Part shown: positions 1 to 4,725 of the stretch, one piece after another
Layout: every line of letters starts with the position of its first letter
Numbering within the stretch: position 1 is the first letter of the stretch
Assembly (NCBI GenBank): GCA_030670165.1
Contig: DAOVCF010000109.1
Span: 1 to 6,762, forward strand
Direction: 5' to 3'
DNA: 6,762 nucleotides
Source: Candidatus Stahliibacteriota bacterium
GTDB lineage: Bacteria; Hydrothermota; Tepidihabitantia; B3-TA06
Translations under genes and position numbers: made by a program
The notes under the pieces: generated by a model
What the model was told of the DNA's origin: nothing
Databases searched by the model: none
What the model saw: the letters and a program-made list of their open reading frames with translations, nothing else

Positions 1-1812
1 CTCAAGCACCTGACCGGTGTTCGGGTCGGTGTGCACGTCTGCCACCAGCGCCATGCGTTCGTCCGCCTCACCGGTAACGGCCTTCGATTCCAGTCTTTTG
101 GTCAGCACCCGCATTTCGCCGGACAGGTTCCACAGCCACTCGTGTTCTTCCACGGAAAGCCCCTTCTTTCCTGCCAGCTCCGCCATCCTTTCCACGATCC
201 CTGCGAATTTCTCGTAAACTTCCTTGATCTCTTCGTCGGAGACCATCTCAGCAATGACGCGCGAGCACTCTACAGTTTGGGCGTATACTGCAGGAGCCTG
301 CTCAAGCGCCGCCGCAAGAAGCGGGGCAGGTTTGGGCGGAGGGGCTGCCGTGAGATAGGCGGTATAGCTCTGCTTGGCGTAAAGGATTGCATCGTGGCGA
401 AGCTCGGCCCATGAGGAAAGCGCTGTCATAAGCTTCTTTCGATCCCAGGCCTCTTCATCCACCTTCGCAGGGGCATCCGCATGTTTGTAGACGGCAAACA
501 ACTCGAACCAGCGGTAGTAGATGGATGATCTCTTCTCACCAGGTGACAGCTCAGCATACCAACGGACCATCTTCTCGAACTGCTCGTCGTATCCCGCGTA
601 TTCGGTATCGCCTTCATCCTTGAGGATATTCAGAGCCTGGTTCCAGCGAAGCACGGCCATCACGTCAAGGCCTCTGGGGAAGACCCGCATCGGACCCAGC
701 TGGGTCATCCCCCAGGTGAAGGGCCTGGGATCGCGACTGCCCTGGTAGGTTTCAACCCTGTCCGCAACGAGCTGGCTGAAGATGTAGGAATCGGGCACGA
801 AGCGCTGGGGCATGAAGCGGGTGGATAAAGGCACCTCGATCGGTGCATCAGACGGGCCGGAAGGGGCGAATTCGGAAATGATCCTGGGCTTGATGTTCTC
901 GCAAAGATAAGCTGAGAGCTCTCTTAACCTTGTCTCGTCTTCGATCATATCGGTGGTTACCTCTTTGCCGAAGAACTCCCGCGCCTCTTCCAGCAATAGT
1001 CCGGGTGTTATATCCTCTGCCGAGCCGAAGAAGAACGCGGTCGGTTTGTATATTTCCTTCCAGAGCCGGGTTAGATTGACATCGCCCTCAAGATGCAGCG
1101 CCGCAAGGAGTGCCGTCTGGAGGGGCAGGATGGGATCGCGCTTTTCTTTGGGAATGTGCAAGGGCAGCCTGCCGTACCACATCATCGTCTTGAAGTAGCG
1201 GCGGAAATCCTCGGATCGCGTGTAGTGCCCGCGAGGAACGTACTGCGAGTAATCCTCCTTCACTCCAGGGAGGAAGGTGGTCTCCTGGATACCCTTGTGC
1301 TCCTCGATGCGTGCAAGCTCCTTTGCGACGAGCTTCTCTATATCCTTCGGAAGCTCAACCTCCTGACCAAGCAGCCGGGCACCTACCGCGTAATAGATAT
1401 ACTCAGCCCTGGCCGCCTCCTTTATAGAACCGGAGGACTTCTTCCAATCCTTTACCGACTTCTGGAGCATGCCTGAGGTGAGCCGCTCCAGCTTGGGCAA
1501 AAGCTCTTCCAGCTCCATTATGCGCACGGTGTAGTCTACCATAAGGTGCAGGGTGTGGAAGCAAAGGTCGGCTGAGATGAACATCGGGGTCTGGGATGAT
1601 TCGGTGTAATCGGAGTATACCTCGTAGATTGTTTTGTAGTCGGTAGGCTGCAGAAGAAAACCGATGCTATCAAGCTTTGCAAGGTTTGCTTCATTCAGCC
1701 GATGCCCCAGATCGGGCTGGGCTTCTTTCGGGTTGAAGCCCCCAAGCCTGCTTGCATAACTCATGTTAGCTCCGATGGTTAGGGTTAACGCAAAAATCGC
1801 CAGGCTGTGCAT
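1..1812 (-). CDS. DUF3160 family protein, probably exported (C-terminus cut by window edge)
   Basis: The frame is open without a stop for 604 codons from the ATG at 1812 to the window edge, so the C-terminus is missing. Two stretches match what I remember of the DUF3160 family: SSWAELRHDAILYAKQSYT (residues 466-484) and VADVHTDPNTGQVLE (590-604), where the window ends. An N-terminal segment with FISADLCFHTLHLMVDYT, followed by glutamates, fits the family's conserved N-terminal helix region. The first 20 residues, MHSLAIFALTLTIGANMSYA, look like a signal peptide with an AxA-like end (SYA) but without a basic n-region, so export to the periplasm or surface is likely rather than certain. The start is fixed by AAGGAGG five bases upstream and by a promoter 23 bases further out. 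The family has no established biochemical function that I know of. No catalytic motif or metal site was recognised. It is transcribed away from the TPR gene's 3' end and has its own promoter, so it need not share that gene's role. Confidence 0.9.
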   Translation of the reverse strand, partial: MHSLAIFALTLTIGANMSYASRLGGFNPKEAQPDLGHRLNEANLAKLDSIGFLLQPTDYKTIYEVYSDYTESSQTPMFISADLCFHTLHLMVDYTVRIMELEELLPKLERLTSGMLQKSVKDWKKSSGSIKEAARAEYIYYAVGARLLGQEVELPKDIEKLVAKELARIEEHKGIQETTFLPGVKEDYSQYVPRGHYTRSEDFRRYFKTMMWYGRLPLHIPKEKRDPILPLQTALLAALHLEGDVNLTRLWKEIYKPTAFFFGSAEDITPGLLLEEAREFFGKEVTTDMIEDETRLRELSAYLCENIKPRIISEFAPSGPSDAPIEVPLSTRFMPQRFVPDSYIFSQLVADRVETYQGSRDPRPFTWGMTQLGPMRVFPRGLDVMAVLRWNQALNILKDEGDTEYAGYDEQFEKMVRWYAELSPGEKRSSIYYRWFELFAVYKHADAPAKVDEEAWDRKKLMTALSSWAELRHDAILYAKQSYTAYLTAAPPPKPAPLLAAALEQAPAVYAQTVECSRVIAEMVSDEEIKEVYEKFAGIVERMAELAGKKGLSVEEHEWLWNLSGEMRVLTKRLESKAVTGEADERMALVADVHTDPNTGQVLE

Positions 1813-1817
1813 AACTG

Positions 1818-1824
1818 CCTCCTT
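1818..1824 (-). promoter_or_regulatory. Shine-Dalgarno site of the DUF3160 gene
   Basis: Read on the minus strand this is AAGGAGG, followed by CAGTT and then the ATG at 1812. It is a full-length anti-16S match at a short five-base spacing and decides the start. It contrasts with the TPR gene and carbamate kinase in this window, which have no such site next to their likely starts. Confidence 0.85.
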
Positions 1825-1834
1825 TTCTATTCAC

Positions 1835-1862
1835 ACTATACTTGGGGATACAGCAGAGTCAA
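1835..1862 (-). promoter_or_regulatory. sigma70-like promoter of the DUF3160 gene
   Basis: On the minus strand the -35 box is TTGACT (1862-1857) and the -10 box is TATAGT (1840-1835), separated by 16 bases. The predicted transcription start lies near 1828, giving a short leader that contains the AAGGAGG site. The -35 is preceded by GC (GCTTGAC), as in the other two promoters of the window, and a GTGTGGGGTGG string lies a little further upstream. Confidence 0.7.
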
Positions 1863-1882
1863 GCGGGTATTCCACCCCACAC

Positions 1883-1968
1883 GATTGCTGCGCACTCGTG
1901 CGGGGACCCCGAAGCGGCCAGAGTCCGCTTTCTTGCGATCTTTACTCTGTCGGGTGCCTGCGATGACA
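1883..1968. repeat. degenerate dispersed repeat of the GATTGCT...TGCGATGACA type
   Basis: The stretch begins GATTGCT and ends TGCGATGACA. These resemble the two ends of the widespread dispersed repeat whose canonical form reads GATTGCTTCG...CTCGCAATGACA. The interior (GCGCACTCGTGCG, CCGAAGCGG) is diverged. It lies between the DUF3160 promoter and the TPR gene's 3' repeat block. Family membership rests on the ends only and is uncertain. Confidence 0.35.
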
Positions 1969-1988
1969 GGAGTCTCCATCACCTCTAA

Positions 1989-2011
1989 CTCCTCTCCCGA
2001 AGGGAGAGGAG
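1989..2011. repeat. hairpin CTCCTCTCCC-GAA-GGGAGAGGAG
   Basis: This is a perfect 10-bp inverted repeat with a GAA loop. It lies downstream of the TPR gene in that gene's direction of transcription. No T-run follows on the minus strand, so it is not a classical intrinsic terminator, although it could stabilise or end the mRNA. It belongs to the same hairpin class as 3615-3639. Confidence 0.8.
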
Positions 2012-2018
2012 AACCACT

Positions 2019-2039
2019 CCCTCTCCCCGAGGGAGAGGG
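2019..2039. repeat. hairpin CCCTCTCCC-CGA-GGGAGAGGG
   Basis: This is a perfect 9-bp inverted repeat with a CGA loop, the first hairpin met after the TPR gene's 3' end. With its neighbour at 1989-2011 it forms a tandem hairpin pair. The flanking GGCCGGGGTGAGGG is the usual companion of this common interspersed repeat (read in reverse, CCCTCACCCCGGCC). Confidence 0.8.
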
Positions 2040-2095
2040 CCGGGGTGAGGGAACAACTACTTCTTGGGCTTAGTGGATTTAGGTTTCGCCTTCGC

Positions 2096-3043
2096 CTACG
2101 GCTTTTCTTCCTCCGGCGGCTGGCCGACGATTCCCTCAAATTCGTGAGGGTATTTTTTTATCAACTCTTCAAAGTCAGGGTCTTCCCAAGGGGCAACAGT
2201 GATTTCCTCTTTATTTTCTTTTGATTTGCGGAGACTTACCAAAGCCTCCTTCCACTCGCCCAACCTAGCTTGAGCACAGGCGAGGTTGTAGTAGCCTTTC
2301 TTGCCTTTCGAGAGTTCGATGGCTTTTTGTGCACTCTCCTTAGCTTCTTCAAACTTCTCTTTTGCCTTTTCTTCCTCTCCTTCATCCTTGAGTCTAGCCC
2401 CCCATACAAGTAAGACATAGGTCTTGCTATTATGAAAAATGGAATTGTCTATATCTAGAGAGATTGCTTCATCAAGAGCTGCAATAGCCTCTCCATAATG
2501 ACCTCTTTTAGCGAATTCATAATATTTCTCATGCCATCCTCTAGCATCTAGAGGCAAGCCCATACGCCGGAGAGTATCCAGTCTATGGCTCAACTCTTCC
2601 AATCTTTTATCTATCTCTTGCAAATCTTTCCCCTCTTGTTTTAATTTTTCCCGTTCTTCGCGAGTTCTTTCCAACTCATTTATGGTTTCATCTCGTGAGC
2701 CTCTAAGAAATTCCAAAATGCTAGTAGCCTGTTCTCTCATCTTTTTGATTTCTTCCAAGTCACGCCTAATACGGGAGGTGCTAATTATCGTAAAAATTAT
2801 CAAGAAGCCAAGGAAAAGTGCCGCCAAGCCAATCCCTGCTATCATAAGCCATCGTGCCCATTCGCCTGATTTATCTGCTGTTTCTTTAATTTCAACCCAG
2901 TGTTCTTCGATCTTCTCCATACGGTGGTTGAGGGATTGGATGGAGTCCTCTAACGATTCAACCCTAAGCTGTTGCATCGAATCAACCTGCTGCCCCGCAA
3001 GCGGTATCGCGAAAATGATAACAAGAAGCGCCCATTTCCTCAT
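2096..3043 (-). CDS. membrane-anchored coiled-coil/TPR protein of unknown function
   Basis: This 315-residue protein reads, in order: a signal-peptide-like start MRKWALLVIIFAIPLAG, a short acidic coiled coil (about 20-60), one membrane segment (about 63-88) followed by basic RIRR, a second highly charged coiled coil (about 90-160), and TPR-like helices (about 168-275, with GYYNLACAQARLGEWKEAL the clearest). It ends with the WEDPDFEELIKKYPHEFEGI type of segment that often closes TPR arrays. The positive-inside rule puts the N-terminal part outside and the TPR domain in the cytoplasm, so a scaffold or adaptor role is plausible, but no partner is evident. I chose the ATG at 3043 over the TTG at 3055 because it gives a normal signal peptide and the TTG overlaps the -10 box. 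The stop is an amber codon. The truncated relative at 3227 has AAG there, and twelve more in-frame codons follow here before a second stop at 2057-2059. The gene is visibly AT-richer than its neighbours. Confidence 0.85.
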   Translation of the reverse strand: MRKWALLVIIFAIPLAGQQVDSMQQLRVESLEDSIQSLNHRMEKIEEHWVEIKETADKSGEWARWLMIAGIGLAALFLGFLIIFTIISTSRIRRDLEEIKKMREQATSILEFLRGSRDETINELERTREEREKLKQEGKDLQEIDKRLEELSHRLDTLRRMGLPLDARGWHEKYYEFAKRGHYGEAIAALDEAISLDIDNSIFHNSKTYVLLVWGARLKDEGEEEKAKEKFEEAKESAQKAIELSKGKKGYYNLACAQARLGEWKEALVSLRKSKENKEEITVAPWEDPDFEELIKKYPHEFEGIVGQPPEEEKP

Positions 3044-3051
3044 AACACAAA

Positions 3052-3079
3052 ACAATACATATTAACGACACTTTGTCAA
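3052..3079 (-). promoter_or_regulatory. sigma70-like promoter of the TPR gene, possibly leaderless
   Basis: On the minus strand TTGACA (3079-3074) is followed by 16 bases and TATTGT (3057-3052). Eight bases separate the -10 box from the ATG at 3043, so transcription should start at or just before the start codon. No Shine-Dalgarno sequence is present in this AT-rich gap. GC precedes the -35 and GGTGTGGGGTGG lies immediately beyond it. Confidence 0.6.
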
Positions 3080-3097
3080 GCCCACCCCACACCAACC

Positions 3098-3114
3098 GTC
3101 ACTGCGAGGAGCGA
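3098..3114. repeat. fragment of a TCATTGCGAGG-type dispersed repeat
   Basis: The string GTCACTGCGAGGAGCGA is one base from the canonical start GTCATTGCGAGGAGCGA of a repeat found in many genomes. Only this end is present; the following bases do not continue the repeat. It lies just upstream of the TPR gene's promoter. Confidence 0.4.
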
Positions 3115-3128
3115 TCCCAGGGACCCCC

Positions 3129-3302
3129 TCACCTCTAACTCCTGCCAGACGGTGGCACTTCGTCTCCCGAAGGGAGAGGAGAACCACTCCCTCTCCCCGT
3201 GGGAGAGGGCCGGGGTGAGGGAACAACTACTTCTTGGGCTTAGTGGATTTAGGTTTCGCCTTCGCCTTCGGCTTTTCTTTCTCCGGCGGCGGGCCGACGA
3301 TT
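3129..3302. repeat. repeat block copy B (hairpins plus 3' end of the TPR gene remnant)
   Basis: This is the second copy of the block at 1979-2132, offset by 1170 bases over the long part (3164-3302). It includes the perfect hairpin CCCTCTCCC-CGT-GGGAGAGGG at 3189-3209. A 20-base segment at 3144-3163 interrupts the part that in copy A forms the first hairpin, so that hairpin is shortened here to TCTCCC-GAA-GGGAGA. The inserted bases can pair with themselves (TGCCA/TGGCA, or AGACG/CGTCT). Confidence 0.9.
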
Positions 3303-3568
3303 GCTATGAACCTCTCGCGGTAAGGCGGCTTTTGTAACGGTACAAGGTCGGGGTCTTGCCAGGCTTGGGCGAAGGAAGGCTTCACGCCTAACTCTTTTGT
3401 TTCCTTAGATTTTTGAAGACTCTCCAACGCCTCATCCAACTCACCTAACCTAGCCTGGGCACAAGCAAGGTTGTAGTAACCTTTCTTGCCTTTCGAGAGT
3501 TCGATGGCTTTTTGTGCACTCTTCTTGGCGTCTTTGAACTTCCCACTTGCTTCCTTGCTTTTAAGAGT
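3227..3568 (-). pseudogene. 5'-truncated paralogue of the TPR protein
   Basis: About 113 codons remain, all homologous to the C-terminal third of the protein encoded at 2096-3043. The stretch matching residues 237-263 of that protein is identical, including ELSKGKKGYYNLACAQARLG. Further on the match weakens (FIAIVGPPPEK against FEGIVGQPPEE), then it ends in a Lys/Pro tail, KPKAKAKPKSTKPKK. Upstream the homology stops close to a palindromic repeat beginning at 3571. The frame stays open through that repeat to a stop at 3614-3616, with no ATG, membrane segment or coiled coil. A TTG at 3439 could open a 70-codon frame, but it lies inside the homologous region and has no good ribosome site. The simplest reading is a dead 3' remnant of a tandemly duplicated gene whose 5' part was lost; expression of a short TPR fragment cannot be excluded. 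Confidence 0.75.
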
Positions 3569-3570
3569 TC

Positions 3571-3600
3571 GTAGGGGCCGACCTTGAGGTCGGCCCGCAC
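3571..3600. repeat. palindromic interspersed repeat (GTAGGGGCCGACC...)
   Basis: Positions 3575-3596 form a perfect 10-bp inverted repeat, GGGCCGACCT-TG-AGGTCGGCCC, flanked by GTAG and GCAC. Its form (GTAGGGGC...GCCCGCAC) resembles a common interspersed repeat of bacterial genomes that I remember only in general terms. It sits exactly where homology between the TPR gene remnant and its intact relative ends. Confidence 0.7.
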
Positions 3601-3614
3601 TTACTCCCTCACCC

Positions 3615-3639
3615 TACCCTCTCCCGAAGGGAGAGGGTA
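3615..3639. repeat. hairpin TACCCTCTCCC-GAA-GGGAGAGGGTA
   Basis: This is a perfect 11-bp inverted repeat with a GAA loop, preceded by CTCCCTCACCC. It is a third locus of the CCCTCTCCC...GGGAGAGGG hairpin family seen in blocks A and B, here without the coding end. The surrounding 3569-3741 stretch holds repeats only; no gene was seen in it. Confidence 0.8.
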
Positions 3640-3671
3640 TAGACCATATGCGCTGACACGGAAGACGCTAT

Positions 3672-3731
3672 GAGATTGTTCCCTTCGTTCACCCATCGGA
3701 GCCGCGCGGTCTGCGACCGCTCGCAATGACA
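3672..3731. repeat. dispersed repeat, GAGATTGTT...CTCGCAATGACA
   Basis: The element begins GAGATTGTTCCCTTCGTTC and ends CGCTCGCAATGACA, close to both ends of the canonical GAGATTGCTTCG...CTCGCAATGACA repeat. It contains the perfect inverted repeat GCGGTC-TGC-GACCGC (3706-3720). It ends 10 bases before the -35 box of the carbamate kinase promoter and is the best-preserved of the three members in this window. Confidence 0.55.
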
Positions 3732-3741
3732 AAGGAGACGC

Positions 3742-3769
3742 TTGACCCCTATCCTCTATTGCATACAAT
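3742..3769 (+). promoter_or_regulatory. sigma70-like promoter of the carbamate kinase operon, possibly leaderless
   Basis: TTGACC (3742-3747), 16 bases, then TACAAT (3764-3769). GC precedes the -35, as in the other two promoters here. The expected transcription start is about 3775-3777, exactly at the GTG that gives carbamate kinase its normal family N-terminus. The AAAGGAG at 3731-3737 lies upstream of the promoter, so it would not be in this mRNA and cannot serve as its ribosome site. Confidence 0.6.
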
Positions 3770-3774
3770 TCAGG

Positions 3775-4725
3775 GTGGAACAGAGTGCGGTGATAGCGCT
3801 TGGCGGAAACGCGCTTAAGGCAAAGAACGTAAAGTTCGCGTCCTTTGAGGCTCAGCGCGAGGTGGTGGAGGAGACCGCCCGCCAGATCGCAGAGCTAATG
3901 GCCCAGGGCTGGCGCGTGGCCGTAACCCACGGCAACGGCCCGCAGGTGGGCGATCTCTTACTGATTTCTCACATGGCACACGAGGCGCAGCGCGATATCC
4001 CCCAGATACCGCTTGACGCGGCCAACGCCTCGACCCAGGGCTCTTTGGGCTACCTCATCGCCCAGGCGGTGCGCAACGCCCTTGCAGCCAACGACACTAA
4101 AAACGAGATAGCCGCGGTGGTCACCCAGGTTGTTGTGGATAGGCAAGACCCTGCGTTCCGCAACCCGACCAAGTTCGTAGGGCCTTCGTACAAAATCGAG
4201 GAGGCCAACGAACTCTCCGTAAGACTGGGCTGGCGGATGAAAGAGGATCGTGGCCGAGGCTGGCGCAGGGTGGTTGCCTCGCCAAATCCTTGCGAGATTG
4301 TGGAGCTTCCTGTCATTAAAAGACTCATGGAGCAAGGCGTGTCGGTGGTTACCGTGGGCGGTGGCGGGATACCGGTAGTTAAGGAAGGAAAAAAGCTCAA
4401 GGGTATAGCCGCAGTTATCGACAAGGATCATGCATCCTCGCTTCTTGCCACCGGCCTGGGGGCGGAGCTTCTGGTAATTCTTGCCCCGGTGGAGCACGTC
4501 TGCGCCGACTTCGGCAAACCGACCCAGCGCCCGCTCGATCGCCTGAGCGTAAGGGAGGCAAAGGGACTTTTTGCAGCCGGGCAGTTCCCACAAGGCAGTA
4601 TGGGGCCGAAGATCGAGGCCGCGATAGGTTTCCTCCAGGCGGGCGGCAGTAACGTGCTTATAACCGATCCGCCCAACCTGATCAGAGGGATAGTAGGAGA
4701 AACCGGAACGAGGATGATACCATGA
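3775..4725 (+). CDS. arcC: carbamate kinase
   Basis: Carbamate kinase interconverts carbamoyl phosphate + ADP and carbamate + ATP in the cytoplasm. From GTG 3775 the protein has 316 residues, normal for the family, and every landmark is present: VIALGGNAL (6-14), THGNGPQVG (51-59), NASTQGSLGY (85-94), the VVTQVVVD...DPAF...PTKFVGP region (about 116-137), VTVGGGGIPVV (192-202), AAVIDKDHASSLLA (212-225), GSMGPKIEAA (274-283) and GETGTRM near the end. The lysines of IDKD and GPK are those known to contact the phosphates. The usual LTDVD stretch reads LAPVEH here. The start was chosen by family alignment and because it coincides with the predicted transcription start. An in-frame TTG at 3742 would add 11 residues but is the -35 box. 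GTG 3790 is a weaker alternative. No arginine deiminase or ornithine carbamoyltransferase gene lies in the window, so an arginine pathway role is not supported. It is first gene of an operon, overlapping the next gene by ATGA. Confidence 0.93.
   Translation: MEQSAVIALGGNALKAKNVKFASFEAQREVVEETARQIAELMAQGWRVAVTHGNGPQVGDLLLISHMAHEAQRDIPQIPLDAANASTQGSLGYLIAQAVRNALAANDTKNEIAAVVTQVVVDRQDPAFRNPTKFVGPSYKIEEANELSVRLGWRMKEDRGRGWRRVVASPNPCEIVELPVIKRLMEQGVSVVTVGGGGIPVVKEGKKLKGIAAVIDKDHASSLLATGLGAELLVILAPVEHVCADFGKPTQRPLDRLSVREAKGLFAAGQFPQGSMGPKIEAAIGFLQAGGSNVLITDPPNLIRGIVGETGTRMIP

Larger units (their letters stand above)
1979..2132. repeat. repeat block copy A (hairpin pair plus 3' end of the TPR gene)
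   Basis: Positions 1979-1993 are identical to 3129-3143, and 1994-2132 match 3164-3302 with four differences in 139 bases (at 2030, 2098, 2110 and 2121). The block contains two perfect hairpins and the last codons and 3' flank of the TPR gene. Compared with copy B it lacks a 20-base segment between the two parts. The similarity covers coding and non-coding bases equally, which points to recent duplication or gene conversion rather than protein-level selection. Confidence 0.9.

Noticed and set aside
31..414. Plus-strand open frames over the DUF3160 gene (also 1093-1476)
   Set aside because: Both lie opposite an uninterrupted 604-codon frame with family motifs and have no signals of their own.
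1989..2039. Hairpin pair as an intrinsic terminator of the TPR gene
   Set aside because: No T-run follows either stem on the minus strand, and the same hairpins recur elsewhere as interspersed repeats; a role in ending transcription is possible but unsupported.
2096..2098. Amber codon as pyrrolysine insertion
   Set aside because: The relative has lysine here, no downstream insertion element or pyl gene is visible, and a simple point mutation explains it.
1979..3639. CRISPR array from repeated hairpin units
   Set aside because: The copies are few, unevenly spaced, partly coding, and there are no uniform spacers or cas genes.
3742..3774. TTG start giving carbamate kinase 11 extra residues
   Set aside because: The TTG is the first half of the -35 box of a good promoter, the extra residues (MTPILYCIQFR) have no family counterpart, and GTG 3775 gives the normal N-terminus.
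3958..4593. 211-codon open frame on the minus strand inside carbamate kinase
   Set aside because: It is a shadow of a strongly supported gene on the other strand and shows no recognisable motif.
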